Source: Dyella lutea
Lineage (GTDB): Bacteria > Pseudomonadota > Gammaproteobacteria > Xanthomonadales > Rhodanobacteraceae
Direction of reading: 5' to 3'
NCBI RefSeq assembly: GCF_024158035.1
Contig: NZ_JAMZEK010000004.1
Span: 365,086 to 429,085, forward strand
DNA: 64,000 nucleotides
The first letter of the stretch is position 1. Each line of letters begins with the position of its first letter. The position numbers and the translations under genes were made by a program. This document shows, piece after piece, positions 31,904-42,140 of this stretch. The notes under the pieces were generated by a model. It saw only the letters and a program-made list of their open reading frames with translations, was not told the DNA's origin and ran no database searches.

Positions 31904-32389
31904 TCAGCCGCCGACGGCGTCCAGCATGGCCTCGGCCGACGACACCCGGAATTCGCCCGGTGCCTCGACCGCCAGCGAGGTCACCACGCCATCCTCGGCC
32001 ACCAGCGCGAAGCGGCGTGCGCGCAGGCCCATGCCGTAGGCGCTGCCGTCCAGCTCCAGGCCCAGCGCCCGGGTGAACTCGCCATTGCCGTCGGCCAGCA
32101 TCTTCAGGCCGGGCGGCACGCCCTGTGCCAGCGCCCAGGCCTGCATCACGAAGGCATCGTTGACGGACAGGCAGAACACCTCGAAGCCACGGACGCGGAA
32201 GGCGTCGAACCGTGTGACGAAGCCGGGCAGGTGTTTTTCCGAGCAGGTGGGGGTGAAGGCGCCGGGTACGGCGAACATCACCACCTTGCGTCCGGCGAAC
32301 AGTTCGCCGCTGCGGGTGTTCTGACGCTCGCCGCCGTCGACGACGGTGAGGGGCACGTCGGGCAGCGGCTGGCCAGTCTGGATGGTCAT
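31904..32389 (-). CDS. Peroxiredoxin of the Prx5 type
   Basis: The 161-residue thiol peroxidase reduces hydrogen peroxide and organic peroxides. The peroxidatic Cys49 lies in the motif VPGAFTPTCSEKHLPGF. A second Cys (EVFCLSVND) is in the region where Prx5-type enzymes have conserved CxSVND. The C-terminus contains GMGLRARRFALVAEDGVV, as in this family. ATG 32389 follows GGAGA; an in-frame ATG at 32416 adds nine residues. It is transcribed towards gyrA and away from hsp20. Confidence 0.92.
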   Translation of the reverse strand: MTIQTGQPLPDVPLTVVDGGERQNTRSGELFAGRKVVMFAVPGAFTPTCSEKHLPGFVTRFDAFRVRGFEVFCLSVNDAFVMQAWALAQGVPPGLKMLADGNGEFTRALGLELDGSAYGMGLRARRFALVAEDGVVTSLAVEAPGEFRVSSAEAMLDAVGG

Positions 32390-32453
32390 GGCGTCTCCAT
32401 GCTGAAAGGTGGGCAACCGCCGGATGCTAACCCCCGCCGTGGCGTTCTGTCGC

Positions 32454-32481
32454 CTTGAATCGCCGCCGCCTGCACCTACTT
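32454..32481 (+). promoter_or_regulatory. Possible heat-shock (sigma-32) promoter for hsp20
   Basis: CTTGAA at 32454-32459, 13 bases, then CACCTACTT, which matches the CCCCATNT -10 only partly. It lies 48 bases before the hsp20 ATG. Confidence 0.45.
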
Positions 32482-32528
32482 GTCAGGGCAAGCGGCGACC
32501 GCGCCGTAACCGATTCGAGGAGTCCGAC

Positions 32529-32978
32529 ATGAGCAACCGCAATCCGACGCACTGGAGTGCCACCCGCATGTTTCCGGAGGAGGTGCGCCAGGCCTTCGAC
32601 CGTCTGTTCCAGAACGAGGAAGGCGACGCATCCAACGTGGTCACGAGCCAGTGGGCGCCGCGCGTGGATATCCGCGAAGACGAGCAGCGCTTCGTGATCC
32701 TGGCCGATATTCCGGGCGTGGATCCGGCGCAGATCGAAGTGAGCATGGACAAGGGCATCCTGACCATCAAGGGCGAGCGCCAGGCAGTGAACGGCGAGGG
32801 CGGCAAGTACACCCGGGTCGAGCGCGCGCATGGCGTGTTCCACCGTCGCTTCACCCTGCCGGACAGCGCCGATGCCGAGGGCATCACCGCCACCGGCAAG
32901 TTCGGTGTGCTTGAGATCGCTATCCCGAAGAAGCCGCTGGCCACGCCGCGTCGCATCACCATCAACGCGGCCGGGTAA
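32529..32978 (+). CDS. Small heat shock protein (Hsp20 / alpha-crystallin)
   Basis: The 149-residue ATP-independent chaperone has the alpha-crystallin domain from about residue 40: WAPRVDIREDEQRFVILADI, PGVDPAQIEVSMDKGILTIK, GERQAVNG and a C-terminal GVLEIAIPKK. The A-x-x-x-n-GVL motif of the family is present as ITATGKFGVLEI. ATG 32529 follows GAGGAG; the longer frame from 32409 has no such site. It is followed by a DnaJ/CbpA gene, a sensible chaperone pairing. Confidence 0.94.
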   Translation: MSNRNPTHWSATRMFPEEVRQAFDRLFQNEEGDASNVVTSQWAPRVDIREDEQRFVILADIPGVDPAQIEVSMDKGILTIKGERQAVNGEGGKYTRVERAHGVFHRRFTLPDSADAEGITATGKFGVLEIAIPKKPLATPRRITINAAG

Positions 32979-32993
32979 GCTTGTGGTCCATGG

Positions 32994-33023
32994 GATCGTG
33001 GCAGGCGCGGGCCTGCCACGATC
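32994..33023 (+). promoter_or_regulatory. 13-bp perfect hairpin between hsp20 and the CbpA gene
   Basis: GATCGTGGCAGGC (32994-33006) and its exact complement (33011-33023) flank the loop GCGG. No T tract follows, so it is more likely an mRNA stabiliser or processing site than a terminator. The CbpA start lies 28 bases later. Confidence 0.65.
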
Positions 33024-33051
33024 CAGTGACGTATCGGTCGGGGGAAGGTGA

Positions 33052-33945
33052 GTGGAGTTCAAAGACTATTACGACATCCTGGGCGTGAAGCCCGATGCCA
33101 GCGAGGCGGACATCAAGGCCGCCTACCGCAAGCTGGCGCGGCAGTACCACCCGGACAAGAACAAGGAGCCGGGCGCCGAGGAGAAGTTCAAGGCCGTCAA
33201 CGAGGCCAACGAGGTGCTGCGCGACAAGGAAAAGCGCCGCGCCTACGACCAGGTGCGTGCCGGCGGCTACCGTGGCGGCGAGCAGTTCCGCCCGCCACCG
33301 GGCTTCGGCCAGGGTTACGATTTCGGCGAGGGCGGTGGCGACGGCGATTTCAGCGACTTCTTCGAGAGCCTGTTCGGTCGCGGTGGTGGGCACCGGGGTC
33401 AGCCACGGGCGCGGCGCGGTCGCGACGTGCAGGCCCAGGTGCAGATCGACCTGCAGACCGCCTTCGACGGCGGCCGTACCCGAGTGGCGCTACACGATAG
33501 CCACGGCCACGAGCGCGTGCTCGAGGTGAAGATCCCGGCCGGCATCCAGCCGGGGCAGGTGATCCGCCTGTCCGGGCAGGGCCACGCCGGCTCCGCCGGC
33601 GGGCCCAGTGGCGACCTGCTGCTGGAGGTGGCGATCCGCGACGACGCCCGCTTCAGGCTCGACGGCCGCAACGTGCTGCACGTGCTGCCGATCACTCCAT
33701 GGGAGGCGGCGCTGGGTGCCACGGTGCCGGTGCCGACGCTCGGTGGCGCGGTCGACCTGCGGATCCCCGCCGGTTCGCAGTCCGGTCGCAAACTGCGCCT
33801 GAAGGGGCGCGGCATGCCGGGGGCGCATCCGGGGGATCAGCTGGTGGAGCTGTCCATCCGTACGCCGCCAGCCGAGGACGACAAGCAGCGCAAGGCCTAC
33901 GAGGTCCTGCAGAAGCATTTCGCGGACTACAACCCGCGCAGCTGA
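33052..33945 (+). CDS. cbpA: CbpA-type DnaJ co-chaperone
   Basis: The 297-residue protein has an N-terminal J domain (residues 1-70) with [20 protein letters not shown], the HPD triad in [12 protein letters not shown] and KRRAYDQ. A Gly/Phe-rich linker follows (about 75-125), and two C-terminal substrate-binding domains ([59 protein letters not shown]). The cysteine-rich zinc domain of DnaJ is absent, which makes it CbpA-like. The start is GTG 33052 after GGGGGAAGG. A partner CbpM gene is not visible. Confidence 0.92.
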   Translation: MEFKDYYDILGVKPDASEADIKAAYRKLARQYHPDKNKEPGAEEKFKAVNEANEVLRDKEKRRAYDQVRAGGYRGGEQFRPPPGFGQGYDFGEGGGDGDFSDFFESLFGRGGGHRGQPRARRGRDVQAQVQIDLQTAFDGGRTRVALHDSHGHERVLEVKIPAGIQPGQVIRLSGQGHAGSAGGPSGDLLLEVAIRDDARFRLDGRNVLHVLPITPWEAALGATVPVPTLGGAVDLRIPAGSQSGRKLRLKGRGMPGAHPGDQLVELSIRTPPAEDDKQRKAYEVLQKHFADYNPRS

Positions 33946-33966
33946 TCCGTTTTCGGAGTGAGATAG

Positions 33967-33994
33967 CAGAACGGCGCCCTGGGGCGCCGTTCTG
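33967..33994. terminator. Bidirectional hairpin between convergent genes
   Basis: A 13-bp perfect stem CAGAACGGCGCCC/GGGCGCCGTTCTG with a two-base loop lies between the convergent CbpA and PilH-like genes. T tracts are weak on both sides. Confidence 0.6.
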
Positions 33995-34014
33995 ATGTCC
34001 GGGAGCGGAAAAGC

Positions 34015-34380
34015 TCAGCCCGGGAGCAGCTCGGTCAGCGTGGCCACCAGCTCGTCTTCCTTGATCGGCTTGGTCACGTAGGCCTTGGCGCCCTGGCGCA
34101 TGCCCCAGACCTTGTCGGTCTCCTGGTCCTTGGTGGTCACCAGCACCACCGGGATGTGCGCCGTGGTCGGATCCTTGCTGATCGTGCGGGTGGCCTGGAA
34201 CCCATTGAGGTTCGGCATGACCACGTCCATCAGGATCAGGTCTGGCAGTTCGCGCTTGGCGGCTTCCACGCCGGCGGCACCGTCCTCGGCGGTGAGTGCC
34301 TCGTGGCCAAGCTTCTCCACGACGCGTTTGAGACCGAGCAGCTGCGACGGGGAGTCGTCGACGATGAGGATGCGGGCCAT
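34015..34380 (-). CDS. Single-domain response regulator, PilH/CheY-like
   Basis: The 121-residue receiver begins MARILIVDDSPSQLLGLKR and has the phosphoacceptor Asp52 (LILMDVVMPNLNGFQATR), a Thr/Thr switch region (PVVLVTTKDQETDKVWGMRQ) and the Lys in AYVTKPIKEDEL. The VTTKDQETDKVWG-RQGA stretch is typical of PilH of type IV pilus signalling. No output domain and no pilG, pilI or pilJ neighbours are present. It is an orphan, so assignment to twitching motility is by sequence style only. Longer upstream frames are read-through. Confidence 0.85.
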   Translation of the reverse strand: MARILIVDDSPSQLLGLKRVVEKLGHEALTAEDGAAGVEAAKRELPDLILMDVVMPNLNGFQATRTISKDPTTAHIPVVLVTTKDQETDKVWGMRQGAKAYVTKPIKEDELVATLTELLPG

Positions 34381-34459
34381 AAGGTGGGGATCCCTTGTTC
34401 GAAGTGAATGGATTCTAAGGCGCGCCCGACGTGCTTCCAAGTCGAGGCGGCGATTGAGG

Positions 34460-35455
34460 TCAAATGTCGGCGTGGCGCACGATGGTACGACCAAAGGAGC
34501 CGCCGGCCAGCATGGCGGGGAACACCCCGGGCAGCTCCTCCAGCGTGACCTCGCGCGTGGCGATGCGATCCATGTGCAGCGGCTTCCACGGGGCGGCCAG
34601 GTGTTCCCATACCCGCAGGCGCTGGTTCCGCGCGGTTCCGGCGGACGCAACGCCCAGCAGGTTCACGCCGCGGATGATGAACGGCATTACGGTGCTCTCG
34701 AAGCCGATGCCGCCGGCATTGCCGCACAGCGCCACGTTGCCATAGGGGGCGATCAGCGGCAGCAGGCCGGCGAGCATCGCTCCGCCGACGTTGTCCAGCG
34801 CGCCGCCGAAACGGGCCGAGTCCATTGGTTTGCCACTGAAAGCCAGTTCGTGGCGGTCCAGGCACTGCGCCGCACCGAGCTGGCGCAGAAAATCGAAGTG
34901 GTCGGCCTTGCCGCTGATCGCGTGGACTTCGAAGCCGGCACGGCTGTAGATGTCGATCGCCAGCATGCCCACGCCACCGCTGGCACCGGTCACGGCGAGC
35001 GGCCCCTGTTCCGGGGTCTGGCGGTTGTCGAGCATCTGCAGCAGGCCCAGCGCGGCGGTGAATCCGGCAGTGCCGAGGATCATGCTCTCGCGCAGGCTCA
35101 GGCCTGCGGGCAGGGGGATCGTCCAGCGCGCGTCCAGCCGCACGTATTCGCCGTAACCGCCGTCGCGCGTCTCGGACAGGCCGGAGCCGGTGCACAGCAC
35201 GGCGTCGCCCTCCCGGAACGCCGGATCGGTCGAGGCGACCACGTGACCGGCGACGTCGATGCCGCCGTTGAGCGGAAACTGGCGCAGGATCCGCCCCTTA
35301 CCAGTGCACGCCAGTGCGTCCTTGTAGTTGACCGAGGAGTAGGCCGCCTTGACCAGCACCTCGCCGGGCGACAGATCGTCGCTGTCCATGGTCTCGATGC
35401 CGGCACGGTAGCCGGCATCGTCCTGGCGGATGCGAAAGGCGCGCAAAGCAGTCAT
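34460..35455 (-). CDS. acuI: NADPH-dependent acryloyl-CoA reductase type (AcuI/YhdH) oxidoreductase
   Basis: The 331-residue zinc-free medium-chain dehydrogenase/reductase has YSSVNYKDALACTGKGRILR, PLNGGIDVAGHVVAS and SRDGGYGEY-like sequence in the catalytic half. The cofactor motif is LAVTGASGGVGMLAIDIYSR. This pattern is that of YhdH/AcuI, which reduces acryloyl-CoA and thus removes a toxic intermediate. ATG 35455 is preferred over ATG 35461 because GAGGA lies at a better distance. The downstream motif GVNLLGVASAG is also family-like. Actual substrate is not proven. Confidence 0.87.
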   Translation of the reverse strand: MTALRAFRIRQDDAGYRAGIETMDSDDLSPGEVLVKAAYSSVNYKDALACTGKGRILRQFPLNGGIDVAGHVVASTDPAFREGDAVLCTGSGLSETRDGGYGEYVRLDARWTIPLPAGLSLRESMILGTAGFTAALGLLQMLDNRQTPEQGPLAVTGASGGVGMLAIDIYSRAGFEVHAISGKADHFDFLRQLGAAQCLDRHELAFSGKPMDSARFGGALDNVGGAMLAGLLPLIAPYGNVALCGNAGGIGFESTVMPFIIRGVNLLGVASAGTARNQRLRVWEHLAAPWKPLHMDRIATREVTLEELPGVFPAMLAGGSFGRTIVRHADI

Positions 35456-35470
35456 CGGCATGTCCTCGGA

Positions 35471-36067
35471 TCAGGCCCGGATGCTGGCCGGGCCGATCAC
35501 ACGGGCTGCCTGGCCTCCGTCGTAGTCGACCATCCAGTCGAACAGATCGGGCATCGAAGAGCCGAACCATACACTGTCGCGCTGCCCCGGTTGAACGAAA
35601 CCCTCGTCGACCATGTGGTTCATCAACGTCTTCAGTCCCGCGTAGTAATCGTGCACGTCCAGGAATGCGCAGGGATAACGGTGCAGGCCGAGCTGGGCCC
35701 AGGTGAGCATCTCGAACATCTCGTCCATGGTGCCGAAGCCGCCGGGCAGGGCGACGAACGCATCGGACAGCTCGTACATGCGGGTCTTGCGCTGGTGCAT
35801 CGTCTCGACCACCACCAGCTCGGTCAGGCCGGTGTGCGCGACCTCCTTCTCGACCAGCTGGCGCGGGATCACGCCCACCACCTTGCCGCCAGCGGCCAGT
35901 ACCGCATCGGCCACGGTGCCCATCAGGCCGACCTTGCCGCCGCCGTAGACCAGGGCGACCCCGCGCCGGGCCAGCTCCGTGCCGAAGTCGCGCGCCAGCC
36001 CGAGGTAGGCCGGGTCGTTGCCGCTGGCGGAGCCGCAATAGACGCAGAGGGAGGTGATATGGGGCAT
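35471..36067 (-). CDS. LOG-family protein (putative cytokinin riboside phosphoribohydrolase)
   Basis: The 198-residue protein starts MPHITSLCVYCGSASGNDPA and has the Rossmann pattern VYGGGKVGLMGTVADAVLA and the LOG signature PGGFGTMDEMFEMLTWAQLG. LOG enzymes split ribose-5-phosphate from nucleoside monophosphates, releasing adenine-type bases. In bacteria without cytokinin biology the role is usually nucleotide salvage. The longer frame to 36196 runs through a repeat and is rejected. Ten bases separate its stop from the start side of the acuI gene, with which it may share a transcript. Confidence 0.9.
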   Translation of the reverse strand: MPHITSLCVYCGSASGNDPAYLGLARDFGTELARRGVALVYGGGKVGLMGTVADAVLAAGGKVVGVIPRQLVEKEVAHTGLTELVVVETMHQRKTRMYELSDAFVALPGGFGTMDEMFEMLTWAQLGLHRYPCAFLDVHDYYAGLKTLMNHMVDEGFVQPGQRDSVWFGSSMPDLFDWMVDYDGGQAARVIGPASIRA

Positions 36068-36096
36068 GGCGTTGCCTGTTGCGGTGAGCAGAAGCC

Positions 36097-36124
36097 CGTC
36101 ATTCCGGCCTGCGCCGGAATGACG
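36097..36124. repeat. CGTCATTCCGGC inverted repeat (dispersed REP-like element)
   Basis: CGTCATTCCGGC (36097-36108), loop CTGC, and its exact complement (36113-36124). Degenerate relatives occur near 48718-48763 and 57592-57604. Confidence 0.75.
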
Positions 36125-36126
36125 GC

Positions 36127-36166
36127 GGAAAACGAACGGCCCGCCCATGTCGCCACGAGCGGGCCG
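36127..36166 (-). terminator. Terminator of the sucA-sucB-lpd operon
   Basis: Read on the minus strand, CGGCCCGC and GCGGGCCG (36159-36166 and 36137-36144) form an 8-bp stem with a 14-base loop, followed by TTCGTTTTCC. It lies 63 bases after the lpd stop. Confidence 0.65.
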
Positions 36167-36229
36167 AAGGCACTGGATCCCGGAACGTTCGCCCATCCAT
36201 GAGCTGTCCGGGATGAGGCCATCCCGGCC

Positions 36230-37774
<1,545 letters not shown>

Positions 37775-37784
37775 TTACCTATTT

Positions 37785-37809
37785 TCTGATGGCGGGGGCC
37801 GCCATCAGA
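37785..37809. promoter_or_regulatory. 11-bp hairpin covering the sucB stop codon
   Basis: TCTGATGGCGG (37785-37795) and its exact complement (37799-37809) flank three G. The sucB stop lies in the right arm. No T tract follows on the minus strand, so transcript processing or stabilisation in the 147-base sucB-lpd gap is more likely than termination. Confidence 0.55.
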
Positions 37810-38998
37810 GACCAAGAAGCATGCGCTGCGGGTTCTCGAGCTGGTTCTTGATGTCGACCAGGAACAGCACCGCGTCCTTGCCATCAATGATGCGATGGTC
37901 GTAGGACAGCGCCAGGTACATCATCGGCGCGGCGATCACCTGGCCGTTCTCCACCACCGGGCGCTCCTTGATGGTGTGCATGCCCAGGATCGCGCTCTGC
38001 GGCGGGTTGACGATCGGCGTGGACAGCAGCGAGCCGAAGGTGCCGCCGTTGGTGATGGTGAAGGTGCCGCCCTGCAGGTCGTCCAGGCCCAGCTTGCCGT
38101 CGCGCGCCTTCCTGGCGTAGCCGGCGATGCCCTTCTCGACGTCAGCGAAGCTCATGTCCTGCACGTCGCGCAGCACCGGCGTCACCAGGCCCTTGTCGGT
38201 GGACACGGCGATCGAGATGTCCTGGTAGCCGTGATAGATGATGTCGTTGCCGTCCACCGAGGCGTTGATCACCGGGTGGCGCTTCAGCGCTTCGGCCGCA
38301 GCCTTCACGAAGAAGCTCATGAAGCCGAGCTTGATGCCGTTCGCCTTCTCGAACGACTCGCCCAGCGTCTTGCGCATCTTCACCACCTCGGCCAGGTTCA
38401 CCTCGTTGAACGAGGTCAGCATGGCGATGGAGTTCTTCGACTGCATCAGGCGCTCGGCGATGCGGGCGCGGATGCGGGTCATCGGCACGCGCTCCTCGGG
38501 ACGGGCACCCGGGGTCGGCTTGGCGGCCGGTGCGGCCGGCGCCGGGGCGCTGCCGCCCTTGGTGTAGTTGACCAGGTCTTCCTTGGTCACGCGGCCGTCG
38601 CGGCCGGTACCGGCGACCTTGGACGGGTCGATGTGCTCTTCCTCGGCGACGCGGCGGCCCGCCGGAGACAGGTCCGCGGTGCCCTTGGCGGGGGCGGCGG
38701 CCGGAGCGGGCGCGACCGCCTTCGGCGCTTCCGCCGCCGGGGCCGGAGCGGCAGCCACGGCGCCTTCCTCGATGATCGCGATCACCTGTTCGCTGTTCAC
38801 CGTGTCGCCTTCGGCGTGGCGGATCTCCTTGAGCACGCCATCGACGGTGGCGGGCACCTCGAGCACGACCTTGTCGGTCTCGAGATCGACCAGGTTCTCG
38901 TCGCGCTTGACCGCGTCGCCGACCTTCTTGTGCCAGGTCGCGATGGTGGCGTCGGAGACGGACTCGGGGAGAACGGGGACTTTGACTTCGATGGACAT
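37805..38998 (-). CDS. sucB: Dihydrolipoyl succinyltransferase (E2 of 2-oxoglutarate dehydrogenase)
   Basis: The 397-residue protein has one N-terminal lipoyl domain (residues 1-80) with lipoylated Lys43 in [14 protein letters not shown], an Ala/Pro-rich linker, the E3-binding domain ([32 protein letters not shown]) and the catalytic domain (about 170-397). The catalytic motif [18 protein letters not shown] is near residue 370. It transfers succinyl groups to CoA in the TCA cycle. ATG 38998 begins [13 protein letters not shown], the normal start. It lies 81 bases after sucA. Confidence 0.97.
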   Translation of the reverse strand: MSIEVKVPVLPESVSDATIATWHKKVGDAVKRDENLVDLETDKVVLEVPATVDGVLKEIRHAEGDTVNSEQVIAIIEEGAVAAAPAPAAEAPKAVAPAPAAAPAKGTADLSPAGRRVAEEEHIDPSKVAGTGRDGRVTKEDLVNYTKGGSAPAPAAPAAKPTPGARPEERVPMTRIRARIAERLMQSKNSIAMLTSFNEVNLAEVVKMRKTLGESFEKANGIKLGFMSFFVKAAAEALKRHPVINASVDGNDIIYHGYQDISIAVSTDKGLVTPVLRDVQDMSFADVEKGIAGYARKARDGKLGLDDLQGGTFTITNGGTFGSLLSTPIVNPPQSAILGMHTIKERPVVENGQVIAAPMMYLALSYDHRIIDGKDAVLFLVDIKNQLENPQRMLLGL

Positions 38999-39079
38999 CA
39001 CAGGGTCCTTGCTGGGGTTGGCACCCGTCCGTGGGTGCAGGAGCAAAGCGGCCGTCCCGGCCACGCTATTCGGAGTAGG

Positions 39080-41914
39080 TTACTCGGCCGAGTGGTCGGT
39101 GCCGATCGGGGCGACCAGCGCCTGCTCGACCAGTGCCGCCTGTTCGGCGTTGTGCTCGTTGAGGTGGCCGGCGGCCGGTGCCGCCGAGCGCGCGCGGCCG
39201 GCATACGACAGCGTGTGCTTCGGACCGATACAGGCCTGCAGGTGATGGCGGATCTGGAACCAGGCACCCTGGTTCATCGGCTCTTCCTGGCACCAGATCA
39301 CCTCCTTGGTGGCGCTGAAGCGGGCCAGCTCGGCCGACACCTCCGGACGCGGGAACGGATACAACTGCTCCACGCGCACCAGCGCCACGTCCTCGAGGCC
39401 GCGCTTCTCGGCTTCCTCGAGCAGGTCGTAGTAGACCTTGCCCGCGCACAGCACCACGCGCTTGACTTTCTTCACCGGCAGCTCGCGGTGCTCGCCCAGC
39501 ACCAGCTGGAACGAGCCGTTGGCCAGCTCGTCCAGGGTGGAGACGGCCAGCTTGTGGCGCAGCAGCGACTTGGGCGTCATCACGACCAGCGGCTTGCGCA
39601 CCGGGCGCAGCATCTGGCGGCGGATCATGTGGAAGTCCTGCGCCGGGGTGGTCGGCACGCAGACCTGCATGTTGTTCACCGCGCACAGCTGCAGGAAGCG
39701 CTCGAGGCGGGCGGAGGAGTGCTCCGGACCCTGGCCCTCGTAGCCGTGCGGCAGGTAAAGCGCCAGGCCGCACAGGCGGTTCCACTTCGACTCGCCGGAG
39801 CTGATGAACTGGTCGATCACCACCTGGGCGCCATTGGCGAAGTCGCCGAACTGGCCTTCCCAGATGTGCAGCGTGTCGGGGTCGGTGGTGGAGTGGCCGT
39901 ACTCGAAGGCCATCACCGCCTCCTCGCTGAGCAGCGAGTCGATTACCTCGACGTTGGCGCCGTCGCGGAGGGTAGCCAGCGGCATGTAGGTGTGGCCGTC
40001 CTTCTGGTCGTGCAACACCGCATGGCGGTGGAAGAAGGTGCCGCGGCCGGAGTCCTGGCCGACCAGGCGCAGGTTGTGGCCGCCGTCGATCAGCGTGGCG
40101 TAGGCCAGGTTCTCGGCGAAACCCCAGTCGGCCGGAACCTCTCCGGCGGCCATCTTGCGACGGTCGTCGTAGATCTTGCCCACGCGCGACTGCAGGATCA
40201 GGTCGCCCGGCAGGTCGAGGATGCGGTTGGCCAGTTCCACCAGCTTCTTCTTCGGCACGGTGGTATCGGCCGGGGTCGACAGCGGGTTGTTGGTGAAGCG
40301 GGCCCAGTCGATCTCCAGGTCGCGCACCGGCGTCGGATTGAACTCGGCCAGCGGTGCACCGGCCTCCAGCCGGTCGCGGTAGGCGTCGAGCCGCTTCTGG
40401 CCGTCGCCATCGGCGATCACACCTTCCTTCTGCAGCGCCTGTGCGTACAGGTCGCGGGTGGTCGGGCGCTTGCGGATGATCTGGTACATCAGCGGCTGCG
40501 TCGCTGCCGGCTCGTCGGCCTCGTTGTGGCCGTGGCGGCGGTAGCACACGACGTCGATGACCACGTCCTTGCGGAACGTCTTGCGGAACTCGTAGGCCAG
40601 GCGGGTGACTTCGATCACCGCTTCCGGATCGTCGCCGTTCACGTGGAACACCGGCGCGTTGACCATCTTGGCCAGGTCGGTGCAGTACATCGTGGAACGG
40701 GCGTCCTGCGGGTTGGAGGTGGTGAAGCCGACTTGGTTGTTGACCACCACGTGCAGGGTGCCGCCGATCCTGAAGCCGCGGGCCTGCGACATGTTGAACA
40801 GTTCCATGTTCACGCCCTGGCCGGCCAGCGCCGCGTCGCCATGCACCAGTACCGCCATCGACTGGTTGTGCTCGGTGTCATGGCGGCGCAGCTGGCGCGC
40901 GTGCACGGAGCCGGCCACCACCGGGTTGACGATCTCCAAGTGTGAAGGGTTGAACGCCAGCGCCACGTGCACGCCGCCCTTGGGCGTCTTCAGGTCGGAC
41001 GAGAAGCCCATGTGGTACTTCACGTCGCCGGAATACGACGGGTCGTCGATGTGCTCGAACTTGCCCTCGAACTCGTCGAACAGGGTCTTCGGCGGCTTGC
41101 CCAGGATGTTGACCAGCACGTTGAGGCGGCCGCGGTGGGCCATGCCGATCACCAGCTCCTTGATGCCGTTGTCGCCGGCCATGCGCACGACGTCGTCGAC
41201 CAGCGGGATGAGGCTGTCGCCGCCTTCCAGCGAGAAACGCTTCTGGCCGACGTACTTGGTGTGCAGGTAGCGCTCCAGGCCTTCGGTGGCGGTGAGCACG
41301 TCGAGCAGGTGGCTCTTTTCGGACTTGTCGAGGCCGGCGCTGCCGTTGGCCTGCTCCAGGCGGGAGTAGATCCAGTTCCGCTGGGCGTGATCGGAGATGT
41401 ACATGAACTCGGCACCGATGGTGCCGGTGTAGATCTTCTTCAGCCGCGCCAGCAGCTCGCGCAGCTTCATCCGCTGGCCGCCGCCGGCGTAGGTGCCGCA
41501 GTCGAACTCGGTGTCGAGGTCCGCGTCGCTCAGGCCGTGGAAGGCCAGGCCCAGGTCCGGCGCGTCCATCTTCTGGGCCAGGCCCAGCGGGTCCAGGTCG
41601 GCGGCGAGGTGGCCGCGCGAGCGGTAGGCGGTGAGCAGGCGCAGCACGCCGGCCTGCTTGCGCGCATGGGCGTCGTCGACCGTGGCGACGGCACTGCGGC
41701 GCTGCTTTTGCGCGGACTCAATACGCGCAATGGCCGCGGTGTGGGAGACATCTCCCGACGCGCGGCCATTGAAGGTCTGGAAGTAGCTGTTCCACTCGGC
41801 GGGCACGGAGCCCGGATCGCTCAGCCACGCCTCGTAAAGTGCTTCGACATAATCGGCGTTGCCGCCTGCGAGTTGAGAGGACTCGAAGAACTCGCGAATC
41901 AGGTTTGTGCTCAC
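39080..41914 (-). CDS. sucA: 2-oxoglutarate dehydrogenase E1 component
   Basis: The 944-residue thiamine diphosphate enzyme decarboxylates 2-oxoglutarate. The N-terminal helix reads FFESSQLAGGNADYVEALYE. Other marks are GMAHRGRLNVLVNILGKPP, YHMGFSSDLKTPKGGVHVAL, LVHGDAALAGQGVNME and the C-terminal VWCQEEPMNQGAW-like segment. The start is GTG 41914, which gives the standard N-terminus; the open frame before it contains no better start. A strong promoter candidate lies upstream. It is the first gene of sucA-sucB-lpd. Confidence 0.96.
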   Translation of the reverse strand: MSTNLIREFFESSQLAGGNADYVEALYEAWLSDPGSVPAEWNSYFQTFNGRASGDVSHTAAIARIESAQKQRRSAVATVDDAHARKQAGVLRLLTAYRSRGHLAADLDPLGLAQKMDAPDLGLAFHGLSDADLDTEFDCGTYAGGGQRMKLRELLARLKKIYTGTIGAEFMYISDHAQRNWIYSRLEQANGSAGLDKSEKSHLLDVLTATEGLERYLHTKYVGQKRFSLEGGDSLIPLVDDVVRMAGDNGIKELVIGMAHRGRLNVLVNILGKPPKTLFDEFEGKFEHIDDPSYSGDVKYHMGFSSDLKTPKGGVHVALAFNPSHLEIVNPVVAGSVHARQLRRHDTEHNQSMAVLVHGDAALAGQGVNMELFNMSQARGFRIGGTLHVVVNNQVGFTTSNPQDARSTMYCTDLAKMVNAPVFHVNGDDPEAVIEVTRLAYEFRKTFRKDVVIDVVCYRRHGHNEADEPAATQPLMYQIIRKRPTTRDLYAQALQKEGVIADGDGQKRLDAYRDRLEAGAPLAEFNPTPVRDLEIDWARFTNNPLSTPADTTVPKKKLVELANRILDLPGDLILQSRVGKIYDDRRKMAAGEVPADWGFAENLAYATLIDGGHNLRLVGQDSGRGTFFHRHAVLHDQKDGHTYMPLATLRDGANVEVIDSLLSEEAVMAFEYGHSTTDPDTLHIWEGQFGDFANGAQVVIDQFISSGESKWNRLCGLALYLPHGYEGQGPEHSSARLERFLQLCAVNNMQVCVPTTPAQDFHMIRRQMLRPVRKPLVVMTPKSLLRHKLAVSTLDELANGSFQLVLGEHRELPVKKVKRVVLCAGKVYYDLLEEAEKRGLEDVALVRVEQLYPFPRPEVSAELARFSATKEVIWCQEEPMNQGAWFQIRHHLQACIGPKHTLSYAGRARSAAPAAGHLNEHNAEQAALVEQALVAPIGTDHSAE

Positions 41915-41988
41915 GTTACCACCGGTTGGGGGGAGGGTGCCGTCGACGCTGCCCGTGGCGCAGCGGAGGGCTGGCAAAAATCTTGTTA

Positions 41989-42019
41989 ATTATAGCGCCG
42001 GGCTGCTGCGTCGCGACAA
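41989..42019 (-). promoter_or_regulatory. Promoter candidate for the sucA operon
   Basis: On the minus strand TTGTCG (42019-42014), 19 bases, then a perfect TATAAT (41994-41989). The predicted leader is about 70 bases. The spacer is two bases longer than ideal. Confidence 0.65.
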
Positions 42020-42140
42020 CCCGGGCGTGGGGTTGGACGATGGTCTATGCAAGGGGGCTGGCCGCCCCGACCGCGGACCGGGCGGGACTTGTGCCGGAAC
42101 CGCGGCCCGGATCGGGCGGACCTGCTCGTTCAGCCACCGT

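Noticed and set aside
32409..32528. N-terminal extension of the Hsp20 frame from 32409
   Set aside because: It spans the presumed promoter and lacks a ribosome site; ATG 32529 has GAGGAG and the normal protein length.
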